Program-made: the position numbers and the translations under genes
Part shown: piece after piece, positions 1 through 10,931 of the stretch
How the letters are laid out: the number at the start of each line of letters is the position of its first letter
How positions within the stretch are numbered: position 1 is the first letter of the stretch
Assembly (NCBI RefSeq): GCF_018294505.1
Contig: NC_057800.1
Coordinates: 476,071,037 to 476,135,036, forward strand
Source: Triticum aestivum
Lineage: Eukaryota > Streptophyta > Magnoliopsida > Poales > Poaceae
Reading direction: 5' to 3'
Length of the DNA: 64,000 bases
The notes under the pieces: generated by a model
What the model was told of the DNA's origin: nothing
Databases searched by the model: none
The model's input: only the letters and a program-made list of their open reading frames with translations

Positions 1-543
1 AGGTCGAGGTAGGAAGTGCGGACTTGGGCGCTAGAGCTCGAGTGTGCGAAAACGGATGAGCAAAGGAGGAAGAAGGCGTGGATAGAAAGGTGAATCCTTA
101 TCCCTTTATATGGGCGGACGAAACTAAGCGTCCCCACTCGCCTGATAAAACTCGCTTATCCCCCAAGCACTGCAATTGATGGCGTGGTTGGGTTACCCAC
201 GCCCGTATTGATGAGAATCCCGTAATAAGGGGACACGATCTCTGCTTTGACAAGACGTGTCGAAAAACTGCCTCGCGTTATGTGCGGGGCTGGTTAAAAG
301 AAACGGTTCGAATAATCACCGGGCCATGACATAACGTCATGTTGCCAAAACAAGGCAGCAAATTAGATCTACGAAAATATTATTCTCTCTATCGTGGAAT
401 GTGGAACTTATTTTGCAGGGTCGGACACTATCCTCGTATTCAAATTCTTCTATGGTGTATTCGGAGAAGGAACCCGCCTTGCAATGCCGAAGACAATACT
501 GCACGCCGGACTCATTGTCATTGAAGTCTGGTTCAGGGGCTAC
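1..543 (+). mobile_element. 3' end of internal domain, Fatima-type Gypsy element
   Basis: This stretch directly precedes an LTR that begins tgagggagtcctgg. It ends in a purine-rich tract (ggttcaggggctac) that looks like the polypurine tract, so it is the 3' end of the internal domain of a plus-strand Gypsy element whose body lies left of the window. I see no convincing coding region; the 61-codon frame at 339-524 has no recognisable motif. On the minus strand there is a TATA-like site near 103-113 followed by pyrimidine-rich sequence towards base 1, which resembles the promoter and leader of the antisense gene that related elements carry beside the 3' LTR. The family name Fatima is recognition of the LTR, not a search result. 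Confidence 0.6.
103..113 (-). promoter_or_regulatory. Putative TATA box of antisense gene in Fatima-type element
   Basis: The minus strand reads CCATATAAAGG here, followed by a C/T-rich leader running off the left end of the window. Its place, inside the 3' end of the element and pointing away from the LTR, matches the antisense promoter of the Tat-type element at 36104. The gene itself is outside the window. Confidence 0.35.
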
Positions 544-1025
544 TGAGGGAGTCCTGGATTAGGGGGTCTTCGGACAGCCGGACTATCTCCATTGGCCAGA
601 CTGTTAGACTATGAAGATACAAGATTCAAGACTTCGTCTCGTGTCCGGATGGGACTCTACTTGGCGGGGAAGGCAAGCTAGACAATACGTATATGGATAT
701 CTCCTCCTTTGTAACTGACCTTGTGTAACCCTAACCCTCTCCGGTGTCTATATAAACCGAAGGGTTTTAGTCCGTAGGACAACAACCATAACATACAATC
801 ATACCATAGGCTAGCTTCTAGGGTTTAGCCACTCCGATCTCATGGTAGATCTACTCTTCTACTACCCATATCATCAATATCAATCAAGCAGGACGTAGGG
901 TTTTACCTCCACCAAGAGGGCCCGAACCTGGGTAAAACATCGTGTCCCCTGCCTCCTGTTACCATCCGGCCTAGACGCATAGTTCGGGACCCCCTACCCG
1001 AGATCCGCCGATTTTGACACCGACA
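544..1025 (+). mobile_element. 3' LTR of Fatima-type Gypsy element
   Basis: The LTR starts with tgagggagtcctggatt after the polypurine tract and ends with gacaccgaca, giving TG...CA ends and 482 bp. It has a TATA box at 747-757 and a leader with the usual tagggttt motifs. The sequence immediately to the right (gggcccacgagg) is the interior of a Sabrina-type LTR: the same bases occur inside the intact copy at 7763. The element therefore jumped into that LTR. The 5-bp target duplication cannot be confirmed because the other end is off the window. Confidence 0.75.
747..757 (+). promoter_or_regulatory. TATA box of the Fatima-type LTR
   Basis: The sequence tctatataaac lies about 200 bp into the 482-bp LTR. 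It has the spacing and orientation expected for the retrotransposon promoter that would drive plus-strand transcription. Confidence 0.55.
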
Positions 1026-1368
1026 GGGCCCACGAGGCAGGGGGCGCGCCCTAGGGGGGGGGCGCCCCCACCCTCGTGACCACCTCGTGGCTTTCTTGAC
1101 GGGGGGGGGGGGGGTCCAAGTCTCCTGGATCTTATCTGATGAGAAAATCACGTTTCCGAAGATTTTATTCCGTTTGGACTCCGTTTGATATTTTGTTTCT
1201 CTAAAACACTGAAATAGGCAAAAAACAGCAATTCTGGGCTGGGCCTCCAGTTAATAGGTTAGTCCCAAAAATAATATAAAAGTGGAAAATAAAGCCCAAT
1301 ATAGTCCAAAACAGTAGATAATATAGCATGGAGCAATCAAAAATTATAGATACGTTGGAGACGTATCA
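1026..1368 (-). mobile_element. 3' LTR of Sabrina-type element, truncated by insertion
   Basis: This is collinear with 7763-8090 of the intact LTR and ends at the same ggagacgtatca. The left part of the LTR is displaced beyond the window by the Fatima-type element. It differs from the 5' LTR by several substitutions and by longer G runs near 1055-1115. Confidence 0.85.
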
Positions 1369-1383
1369 AGCATCCCCAAGCTT
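1369..1383 (-). promoter_or_regulatory. Polypurine tract of Sabrina-type element
   Basis: On the minus strand AAGCTTGGGGATGCT abuts the LTR start TGATACGTCTCC. This is where plus-strand DNA synthesis would be primed. Two further copies of the same core occur inside the element near 3484 and 3539. Confidence 0.7.
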
Positions 1384-4216
1384 AATTCCTGCTTGTCCTC
1401 GAGTAGGTAAATGATAAAAAGAGAATTTTTGATGCGGAGTGCTACTTCGCATAATTTTAATGTAATTCTTCTTAATTGTGGTATGAATATTCAAATCCGA
1501 AAGATTCAAGACAAAAGTTCATATTGACATAAAAATGATAATACTTCAAGCATACTAACTAAGCAATTATGTCTTCTCAAAATAACATGGCCAAAGAAAG
1601 TTCATCCCTACAAAATCATATAGTTTAGTCATGTTTCATTTTCGTCGCACAAGAATGCTTTCATCATGCACAACCCTGATGACAAGCCAAGCAATTGTTT
1701 CGTACTTTAGTAATCTCAAACCTATAGACTTTCATGCAATACATGAGCGCGAGCCATGGATATAGCACTATGGGTGGAATAGAGTATAGTGAGGGGGGAT
1801 ATGTGGAGAAGACAAAAAGGGAGAAAGTCTCACATCAACGAGGCTAATCAATGGGCTATGGAGATGCCCACTGATTGATGTTAATGCAAGGAGTAGGGAT
1901 TTCCATGCAACGGATGCACTAGAGCTATAAATGTATGAAAGCTCAACAAAAGAAACTAGTGGGTGTGCATCCAACTTGCTTGTTCACGAAGACCTAGGGC
2001 ACTTGAGGAGGCCCATTGTTGGAATATACAAGCCAAGTTCTATAATGAAAAATTTCCACTAGTATATGAAAGTGATAACATGAGAGACTCTCTACTATGA
2101 AGATCATGGTACTACTTTGAAGCACAAGTGTGGTAAAAGGATAGTAACATTGTCCCTTCTCTCTTTTTCTCTCATTTTTTTGGGACTTTTATTTTTTTAT
2201 GGCCTTTCTTTTTTTGGGCCTTCTCTTTTTTTGGCCTTTTATTTATTTATTCCTCACTTGGTACAATGCTCTAATAATGATGATCATCACACTTCCATTT
2301 ATTTACAACTCAATGATTACAACTCGATACTAGAACAAGATGACTCTATATGAATGCCTCCGGCGGTGTACCGGGATATGCAATGAATCAAGAGTGGCAT
2401 GTATGAAAGAATTATGAATGGTGGCTTTGCCACAAATACGATGTCAACTACATGATCATGCAAAGCAATGTGACAATGATGATGCGTGTCATAATAAACG
2501 GAACGGTGGAAAGTTGCATGGCAATATATCTCGGAATGGCTATGGAAATGCCATGATAGGTAGGTATGGTGGCTGTTTTGAGGAAGATATAAGGAGGTTT
2601 ATGTGTGAAAGAGTGTATCATATCACAGGGTTTGGATGCACCGGCGAAGTTTGCGCCAACTCTCAATGTGAGAAAGGGCAATGCACGGTACCGAAGAGGC
2701 TAGCAAGGATGGAAGGGTGAGAGTGCGTATAATCCATGGATTCAACATTAGTCATAAAGAACTCACATACTTATTGCAAAAATCTACAAGTCATCAAAAA
2801 CCTCGGCACTACGCGCATGCTCCTAGAGGGATAGATTGGTAGGAAAAGACCATCGCTCGTCCCCGACCGCCACTCATAAGGAAGACAATCAAATAACACC
2901 TCATGTTTAAAATTTGTTGCATAACATTTACCATATGTGCATGCTACGGGACTTGCAAACTTGAACACAAGTATTTCTCAATTTCACAACTACTCAACTA
3001 GCATGACTTTGATATTATTACCTCCATATCTCAAAACAATCATCAATCATCAAACTTTTCTTAGTATTCAACACACTCATAAGATAGTTTTATTATTAAT
3101 CTTGCATACCAAGCATATTAAGATTTTAAGCAAATTACCATGCTATTAAGACTCTCAAAATAATCTAAGTGAAGCATGAGAGATCAATAGTTTCTATAAA
3201 ACAAATCCACCACCGTGCTCTAAAAGATATAACTGAAGCACTAGAGCAAAACTATAAAGCTCAAAAGATATAAGTGAAGCAAATAGAGTATTCTATCAAA
3301 TTTCAAATCATGTATGGCTCTCTCAAAAGGTGTGTACAGCAAGGATGATTGTGGTAGACTAAAAAGCAAAGACTCAAATCATAAAAGACGCTCCAAGCAA
3401 AACACATATCATGTGGTGAATAAAAATATAGCTCCAAGTAAAGTTACCGATAGAAGTAGACGAAAGAGGGGATGCCTTCCGGGGCATCCCCAAGCTTTGG
3501 CTTTTAGGTGTCCTTAGATTATCTTGGGGGTTCCATGGTCATCCCCAAGCTTAGGCTCTTGCCACTCCTTGTTCCATAATCCATCAAATCTTTACCCAAA
3601 ACTGGAAAACTTCACAACACAAAACTTAAAATAGAAAATCTCGTGAGCTCCGTTAGCAAAAGAAAACAAAAGACCACTTCAAGGTACTATAATGAAATCA
3701 TTCCTTATTTATATTGGTGTTATACCTACAGTATTCAACTTCTCTATGGATTATAAACTATTTTACTAGCCATAGATTCATCAAAATAAGCAAACAACAC
3801 ATGAAAAACAGAATCTGTCAAAAATAGAACAGTCTGTAGTAATCTGTAGCTAGCGCAAAATATGGAACCCCAAAAATTCTAAAATAAACTGCTGGACGTG
3901 AGGAATTTATATATTAAACATCTGCAAAAGGAATTAACTAAATAGAACTTTCCAAATAAAAATGACAGCAGTTCTCGTGAGCGCTAAAGTTTCTGTTTTT
4001 TACAGCAAGTTCAACAAGACTTTCCCCAAGTCTTCCCAACGGTTCTACTTGGCACAAACACTAATTAAACATAAAAACACAACCAAAACAGAGGCTAGAT
4101 AAGTTATTTATTACTAAACAGGAGCAAAAAGCAATGAATAAAAATAAAATTGGGTTGCCTCCCAACAAGCGCTATCGTTTAACTCCCCTAGCTAGGCATA
4201 ACGAGCAAGAATAGAT
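1384..4216 (-). mobile_element. Non-coding internal region of Sabrina-type element
   Basis: This A/T-rich 2.8-kb stretch lies between the protease stop and the polypurine tract, where pol would sit in an autonomous element. No RT, RNase H or integrase motif is visible on either strand; the short open frames are not conserved. It is collinear with 37.7-40.5 kb in the second minus-strand element: shared landmarks are the tgaatgcctccgg block (2351 and 38701), the catcgctcgtccccgaccgc block (2851 and 39132), repeated gatataagtgaagc motifs, and the hairpin at 3468-3491. Confidence 0.7.
3468..3552 (-). promoter_or_regulatory. Hairpin followed by two internal polypurine-tract-like copies
   Basis: Bases 3468-3476 (ggggatgcc) and 3483-3491 (ggcatcccc) are exact inverted repeats around a 6-base loop. 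The core gcatccccaagctt overlaps the hairpin at 3484-3497 and recurs as tcatccccaagctt at 3539-3552; both match the polypurine tract beside the LTR at 1369. The same hairpin and doublet occur at 39777-39862 in another element. Function is unknown. An internal priming site or a packaging or structural RNA element are possibilities. Confidence 0.55.
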
Positions 4217-5035
4217 CTAGGTATTGCCATCTTTGGTAGGAAATCCATAAGTGGCTCTCATGATAGATTCATATGGCAATTTTATTTTCTTTCTAGGGAA
4301 GTGTTCCATGCCCTTTTTTAATGGAAATTGAAATCTAATATTCCCTTCCTTCATATCAATAATTGCACCAACCGTTCTAAGGAAAGGTCTACCGAGAATA
4401 ATAGGGCAAGAAGGATTACAATCTATATCAAGAATGATAAAATCTACGGGTACATAATTCCTATTTACAACAATAAGAACATCATTAATTCTTCCCATAT
4501 GTTTCTTAATAGTGGAATCCTCAAGATGCAAGTTTAGAGAACAATCATCAAAATCACGGAAATCTAGCAAATCACACAAAGTTTTGGGAATAGTAGAGAC
4601 ACTAGCACCCAAATCACACAAAGCATAGAACTCATAATTTTTAATTTTAATTTTAATAGTAGGTTCCCACTCATCATAAATTTTTCTAGGGATAGAAACT
4701 TTCAACTCAAGTTTTTCTTCATAAGATTGCATGAAGGCATCAACTATATGTTCAGTAAAGGCTTTATTTTGACTATAAGCATGAGGAGAATTTAGCACGG
4801 ATTGCAACAAGGAAATACAATCAATCAAAGAGCAATTTTCATAATTAAATTCCTTGAAATCCAATATAGTGGGTTTAGCAACATCTAGAGTTTTATTTCT
4901 TTTAATCCCACTTTCATCAATTTCATCATCAAGATCTAAATACTCCGAATTTTTAGAACGCCTTCTAGGTAAAGGTGGATCATATTCAGTTTCATCAAGA
5001 TTTATATTGCAAAACAAAGATTTAATAGGATACAC
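4217..5035 (-). CDS. Retropepsin-like aspartic protease of Sabrina-type element
   Basis: About 272 residues with an aspartic protease fold. The active-site loop is D-L-G-A-S (residues 141-145, inside ALCDLGASVSTIP) and the second hallmark is ILGRPFL (213-219), which places it with plant retroelement proteases of the RVP_2 type. It would cleave the gag polyprotein in the particle. The first in-frame codon counted here is GTG. The frame is the same as that of gag, separated only by one TAA at 5060 and eight codons, so this is probably the C-terminal part of a gag-protease polyprotein and not an independently started protein. It ends with a stop and no polymerase follows. Confidence 0.8.
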   Translation of the reverse strand: MYPIKSLFCNINLDETEYDPPLPRRRSKNSEYLDLDDEIDESGIKRNKTLDVAKPTILDFKEFNYENCSLIDCISLLQSVLNSPHAYSQNKAFTEHIVDAFMQSYEEKLELKVSIPRKIYDEWEPTIKIKIKNYEFYALCDLGASVSTIPKTLCDLLDFRDFDDCSLNLHLEDSTIKKHMGRINDVLIVVNRNYVPVDFIILDIDCNPSCPIILGRPFLRTVGAIIDMKEGNIRFQFPLKKGMEHFPRKKIKLPYESIMRATYGFPTKDGNT

Positions 5036-5059
5036 ATCAATAACTTTTAGATCTTCATC

Positions 5060-6292
5060 TTAATTTTCATAGGAATTGGAAGAACACGCTTTAATAAAGG
5101 CATCTTTCATAGCACGCGTCCTAGGGGTTCTTTCCTTGCACTCATCAATGGAAATCCTCATGGCTTTGAGAGACTCATTGATATCATGCTTAGGAGGAAT
5201 AGATCTAAGCTTTAAAGAATCAATCTCAAGAGAAATTCTATCAACGTTCCTAGCCAAATCATCAATCTTAAGCAATTTCTCTTCAATCATAGCATTAAAA
5301 TTCTTTTGCGAAGTAATAAATTGTTTAATATTAGATTCAAAATCATAGGGCATCTTATTATAATTTCCATATGAATTATTGTAGGAATTTCCATAATTAT
5401 TAGAAGGATTACTAGGATAAGGCCTAGGATTAAAATTCCCTCTATGCGCGTTGTTACCAAAATTATTCCTACCAACAAAATTCACATCCATAGATTCATT
5501 ATTATTCTCAATCAAAGTAGACAAAGGCATATCATTAGGATCAGAAGAGACACTCTTAGTAGCAAGTAATTTCATAAGCTCATCCATATTTCCACTCAAA
5601 ACATTAATTTCCTCTATCGCATGCACTTTTTTATTAGTAGATTTTTCAGTGTGCCATTGAGAATAATTAACCATAATATTATCTAGGAGTTTAGTAGCAT
5701 CTCCTAAAGTGATTTCCATAAAAGTGCCTCCCACGGCTGAATCTAAAAGATTTCTAGAATCAAAATTCAATCCGGCATAAATTTTTTGTATAATCATCCA
5801 CAAATTCAAACCATGAGTAGGGCAATTACGTATCATTAATTTCATTCTCTCCCAAGCTTGTGCAACATGTTCATGATCAAGTTGCTTAAAATTCATAATA
5901 TCGTTTCTAAGAGATATGATCTTAGCGGGAGGAAAATACTTAGAGATAAAAGCATCTTTGCACTTGTTCCATGAATCAATACTATTTTTAGGCAAAGTTG
6001 AAAACCAAGCTTTAGCACGATCTCTAAGTGAAAAAGGAAATAGCTTCAATTTAACAATATCATTATCGACATCTTTATTCTTTTGCATGTCACACAAATC
6101 AACGAAGCTATTGAGATGGGTAGCGGCATCTTCACTAGGAAGGCCGGAAAACGGATCTTTCATGACAAGATTCAGCAAAGCAACATTAATTTCACAAGAT
6201 TCGGCATCGGTAACAGGAGCAATCGGAGTGCTAAGGAAATCATTATTGTTGGTATTGGTGAAGTCACACAATTTGGTATTATCTTGAGACAT
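5060..6292 (-). CDS. Gag capsid protein of Sabrina-type element
   Basis: About 410 residues from an ATG at 6292 (MSQDNTKLCDF). The open frame extends upstream, but that part is low-complexity hydrophobic leader sequence, so the internal ATG is preferred. The Retrotrans_gag domain is around residues 50-170, with the motif KLFPFSLRDRAKAWFSTLP followed by WNKCKDAFISKYFP. The region after it is rich in N, G and Y. There is no CCHC zinc knuckle. Gag would build the cytoplasmic virus-like particle. A single TAA separates it from the protease in the same frame. The gene starts about 210 bp downstream of the primer-binding site. Confidence 0.85.
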   Translation of the reverse strand: MSQDNTKLCDFTNTNNNDFLSTPIAPVTDAESCEINVALLNLVMKDPFSGLPSEDAATHLNSFVDLCDMQKNKDVDNDIVKLKLFPFSLRDRAKAWFSTLPKNSIDSWNKCKDAFISKYFPPAKIISLRNDIMNFKQLDHEHVAQAWERMKLMIRNCPTHGLNLWMIIQKIYAGLNFDSRNLLDSAVGGTFMEITLGDATKLLDNIMVNYSQWHTEKSTNKKVHAIEEINVLSGNMDELMKLLATKSVSSDPNDMPLSTLIENNNESMDVNFVGRNNFGNNAHRGNFNPRPYPSNPSNNYGNSYNNSYGNYNKMPYDFESNIKQFITSQKNFNAMIEEKLLKIDDLARNVDRISLEIDSLKLRSIPPKHDINESLKAMRISIDECKERTPRTRAMKDAFIKACSSNSYEN

Positions 6293-6499
6293 CGCGACAA
6301 ACAAGCAAACTAACACACAAGCAAACAAAAAGCAAATGGGCAAAAAGAGGAAAATAGAGAGGGAGGATAGAGAGAGAGAGGGCAAATAAAATGGCAAGGG
6401 TGAAGTGGGGGAGAGGAAAATGAGAGGCAAATGGCAAATAATGTAATGCGGGAGATAGGGATTGTGATGGGTACTTGGTATGTTAACTTTTGTGTAGAC

Positions 6500-6517
6500 T
6501 CCCCGGCAACGGCGCCA
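6500..6517 (-). promoter_or_regulatory. Primer-binding site, tRNA-Asp type
   Basis: The minus strand reads TGGCGCCGTTGCCGGGGA, complementary to the 3' end of plant tRNA-Asp. It lies 11 bases inside the LTR end at 6529. This fixes the element's orientation as minus. Confidence 0.8.
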
Positions 6518-6528
6518 GAAATTCTTCT

Positions 6529-8090
6529 TGCTACCTCTTGAGCACTGCGTTGGATTTCCCCGAAGAGGAGAGGATGATGCAACAAAGTAGCGTAAGTATT
6601 TCCCTCAGTTTTTGAGAACCAAGGTATCAATCCAGTAGGAGGCTACGCTTCAAGTCCCTTGGACCTACACAAAACAATAGCTCAACGCAACCAACGCGCT
6701 TAGGGGTTGTCAATCCCTTCACGGTCACTTACGAAAGTGAGATCTGATAGAGATATGATAAATAAATTTTTTGGTAATTTTGGTATAAAGATGCAAAGTA
6801 AAAAGTAAAAGCAAAGCAATAATAAAGTGATGGAGATTGATATGATAAGAAAGAGACCCGGGGGCCATAGGTTTCACTAGTGGCTTCTCTCAAGAGCATA
6901 AGTATTCTACGGTGGGTGAACAAATTACTGTTGAGAAATTGAAAGAATTGAGCATAGTTATGAGAATATCTAGGTATGATCATGTATATAGGCATCACGT
7001 CCAAGACAAGTAGACCGAAACGATTCTGCATCTACTACTATTACTCCAATCATCGACCGCTATCCAACATGCATCTAGAGTATTAAGTTAAAAACAGAGT
7101 AACGCCTTAATCAAGAGGACATGATGTAGAGGGATAGTTTCATGCAATATGATAAAAACCCCACCTTGTTATCCTCGATGGCAACGATACAATACGTGCC
7201 TTGCTGCCCCTTCTGTCACTGGGAAAGGACATCGCAAGATCGAACCCAAAGCTAAGCACTTCTCCCATGGCAAGAAAAACCAATCTAGTAGGCCAAACCA
7301 AACTGATAATTCAAAGAGACTTGCAAAGATAACCAATCATACATAAAAGAATTCAGAGAAGATTCAAATATTATTCATAGATAAACTGGATCATAAACCC
7401 ACAATTCATCGGTCTCAACAAACACACCGCAAAAAGAAGATTACATCGAATAGATCTCCACGAGAGAGGGGGAGAACATTGTATTGAGATCCAAAAAGAG
7501 AGAAGAAGCCATCTAGCTACTAGCTATGGACCCGTAGGTCTGAAGTAAACTACTCACATTTCATCGAAGAGGCTTGGATAATGATGTAGAAGCCCTCCGT
7601 GATTGATGCCCCCTCCGGCGGAGCTCCGGAACAGGCCCCAAGATGGGATCTCATGGATACAGAAAGTTGCGGCGGCGGAATTAGGTTTTTGGCTCCGTCC
7701 CCGATTGTTTGGGGGTACGTGGATATATATAGGAGGAAGAAGTACGTCAGTGGAGCTCCGAGGGGCCCACGAGGTAGGGGCGCGCCCTAGGGGGGCGGCG
7801 CCCCCCACCCTCGTGACCACCTCGTGGCTTTCTTGACAGGGGGTCCAAGTCTCCTGGATCTTATCTGATGAGAAAATCACGTTTCCGAATATTTTATCCC
7901 GTTTGGACTCCATTTGATATTATGTTTCTCCGAAACACCGAAATAGGCAAAAAAACAGCAATTCTGGGCTGGGCCGCCGGTTAATAGGTTAGTCCCAAAA
8001 ATAATATAAAAGTGGAAAATAAAGCCCAATATAGTCCAAAACAGATAGCATGGAGCAATCAAAAATTATAGATACGTTGGAGACGTATCA
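6529..8090 (-). mobile_element. 5' LTR of Sabrina-type element
   Basis: A 1562-bp LTR, on the minus strand starting TGATACGTCTCC and ending AGGTAGCA. It has a TATA box near 7722-7732 and the typical GC-rich block at 7760-7820. It is intact, unlike the 3' LTR. Confidence 0.85.
7722..7732 (-). promoter_or_regulatory. TATA box of the Sabrina-type LTR
   Basis: The minus strand reads CCTATATATATCC within a GC-rich context, in the proper orientation to transcribe gag at 6292. Confidence 0.5.
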
Positions 8091-9529
8091 GTGTACCCTT
8101 TTTGAATACTGCAGGGGCTGTTATTGGTTGCAAGAAAAGCAAGGTCACTTTTGATATCAATGGTAATGAGTGCACTTTCCGGAGAAACAATTTCAAGTGA
8201 ATAGTATAATGTTTTTAAAAAGGCTCCAACAATTACTATTGGAAGGTTCCAACTTCCCCTTCTTCCAAAAAGAAATATGAAATACTTATTGTTGGGGATG
8301 TGCATATCCTCTTGAGGTAACTTAGTGTTTTACGAAAGTTCTTCGGGTTCATGCTAATCGAAAGTGGTTGTTAATAAGACTTAATCAAACATATTAATGG
8401 ATTATTTTTGAGAGTCATGTGGTCGATGAATTTAGTAAGCATAACCTTTTGTACCCAGTTTATATTTTTTGTTATTTTTAGTTAAATACAATAAAATGCC
8501 ATGAATATCCTGTTTTCTGAATTATCCGTGCAATAAAAAGTGCCCAAAAATGGAAGTGCTCAGAATGACCTGAAATTTTAACACAATTTTTTCGGAATAT
8601 TTGAGAATTTTTGGTACTAAAAACACCACAGGGGGTGCCCCAGCTACCCACTAGGCACCAGGGCGTGCCACACCCACCTAGCGCGCCCTGGTGGGTAGTG
8701 GGCCCCACAAACACTCCCTCAATTACCTCTTTATCTCACATCATCACCTACCTCCACAAAAAATCTCTGTAGCTCTCTCTCATGTTCTTGCTCTCAAACC
8801 CACAAATTTTGATCTCCTTGCTCGGAGCTCTGTTTCCGAAAATATTTTGGGGGATTGCTACTTTGTATGTGACTCCTCCATTGCTCCAATTAGTTTTTGT
8901 TCTAGTGGTGTATATTTGGAGTAATTATCTACTCTTGGTGCTACTATAAATGAGCTTGCATGTTGAATTCTTTGAGTTCCAAGTAGTTTGAATGCTTGAT
9001 ATAGCCTCTAGACATCCATATGAGTAGTTGCTATCAATCTTGTGAAGTTTTCTTGATATCATTCTTGTGGCCAAAATTTTAGAAATTGTTCCTAGATAAA
9101 ATGCACCTCTTTAGGAGGAGTTCTTCGAAGCGAAGGTCTTCGAGGCATTATCGAGTGAGAGCTCGAAACGACAAGCCTATGATAAACCAAGGGTAAGTTC
9201 GGTGCGGGATACCGACACCAGATCGTGCCTATGGTCGTGTGACGAGTTCATGATAGGTGCGGGCATTAAAGAAGAATTTGATCAGTATGTTCACAACACT
9301 GAGCTCGCACCCTTCATCACAGATAAGTGTACTCAACATTACAACTTTACTGAATCGTTCACCAAAAAAATTTAAGTATCATTCTCGTGAATTCAGAGTC
9401 TCATTTTGCCTTTATGATAGAACCTTTAGTATTACTTTAGAAGAATTCTATGATGCATGAAAAATTCCATATTGAGGCTTGCTAGATGAACCACAAAAAT
9501 CTGACTATGAGATGTTCCTGAGCAGCCTC
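8091..9529 (+). mobile_element. Remnant of an Athila-like Gypsy element
   Basis: This stretch lies between the Sabrina-type LTR and the Angela-type LTR. Near 8140-8200 a short frame (KVTFDINGNECTF) resembles the region around plant Gypsy proteases. 8480-9100 has the look of an LTR and leader: a GC-rich block of repeated cacc/gccc sequence at 8633-8706, then a pyrimidine-rich 5' leader. A frame at 9257-9460 (SFCLYDRTFSITLEEFYDA) resembles the gag-side protein of Athila-type elements. No clean LTR borders or TSD could be set, so this is a rearranged fragment. It is the oldest layer visible on the left side. Confidence 0.45.
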
Positions 9530-10859
9530 TGTTTGAAGGAAATATGCCCGAGAGGCAATAATAAAGTTATTGTTTTATATTTCCTTATATCATGATAAAT
9601 TTTTATTATTCATGCTAGAATTGTACTAACCGGAAACTTGATACATGTGTGGATACATAGACAAAACATCGTGTCCCTAGTAAGCCTCTACTAGACTAGT
9701 TCGTTAATCAAAGATGGTTAAGTTTCCTAACCATAGACATGTGTTGTCATTTGATGAATGGGATCACATCATTAGGAGAATGATGTGATGGACAAGACCC
9801 ATCCGTTAGCTTAGCATGTTGATCGTATAGTTTTATTACTATTGCTTTCTTCATGTCAAATACATATTCCTTCGAATATGAGATTATGCAACTCCCGAAT
9901 AACGGAGGAATACCTTGTGTGCTATCAAATGTCACAACGTAGATGGGTGATTATAAAGATTCTCTACAGGTATCTCCGAAGGAGTTTGTTGGGTTGGCAT
10001 AGATCAAAATTAGCATTTGCTACTCTGAGTATCGAAGATGTATCTCTGGGCCCTCTCGGTAATGCACATCATAATAAGCCTTGCAAGCAATGTGACTAAT
10101 GAGTTAGTTGCGGGATGATGTGTTACGGAACAAGTAAAGAGACTTTCCGGTAACGAGATTGAACTAGGTATGAAGATACCGACGATCGAATCTCGGGCAA
10201 GTAATATACCGATGACAAAGGGAATGCCGTATGTTGTCATTACGGTACAACCGATAAAGATCTTCGTAGAATATGTGGGAACCAATATGAGCATCCAGGT
10301 TCCGCTATTTGTTATTGGGCGGAGAGGTGTCTCTTTCATGTCTACATAGTTCTCGAACCCATAGGGTCCGCATGCTTAACGTTCGATGACGATTTTGTAT
10401 TATATGATTTATGTGATTTGGTGACCGAATATTGTTCGGAGTCCCAGATGAGATCACGGACATGACGAGGAGTCTCTAAATGGCCGAGAGGTAAAGATTG
10501 ATATATAGGACGATGATATTCGGACACCGGAAGTGTTCCGGGGGTACCGGATGCATATCGGGTCACCGGAAGGGGTTCTGGGCTTCGCCCCGGCAACTAC
10601 ATGGGCCTGAATGGGCCAAGAGGGGGACAGACCAGCCCCTAAGGGGCTGGTGCACCCCATGTAGACCAAAATAAGGGGGAAGGAAAGAGGATAAGGAAGA
10701 AAGGAAGGGGACGGATTCGGGCTCCCCCTTCCATCCATCCTTCCTCCTCCTTCCTTCCCCCTCCGGATGGATATGGAAGGGGGAGGCCGAATTGGGAGGC
10801 TCCCAAGTAGGATTCGACCTACTTGGGGCACCCCCTTGGCAGCCTCTCCTCCCCTCCAA

Positions 10860-10931
<72 letters not shown>

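Larger units (their letters stand above)
1026..8090 (-). mobile_element. Sabrina-type Gypsy retrotransposon, non-autonomous
   Basis: The element lies on the minus strand. The intact 5' LTR is 6529-8090. The 3' LTR is cut by the Fatima-type insertion, so only 1026-1368 is in the window. The primer-binding site is 6500-6517 and the polypurine tract 1369-1383. Between them are gag and a retropepsin-like protease, then 2.8 kb of non-coding sequence. No reverse transcriptase, RNase H or integrase motif is visible in any frame, so mobility would have depended on enzymes from another element. The right flank is Athila-like sequence. Orientation, LTR ends and the tRNA-Asp-type primer site agree with the Sabrina family of Triticeae. 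Confidence 0.85.

Noticed and set aside
6500..6517. Match to the tRNA-Asp 3' end considered as a tRNA gene
   Set aside because: Only the 18-base acceptor-end complement is present; it is a primer-binding site. No cloverleaf was found here or elsewhere in the window.
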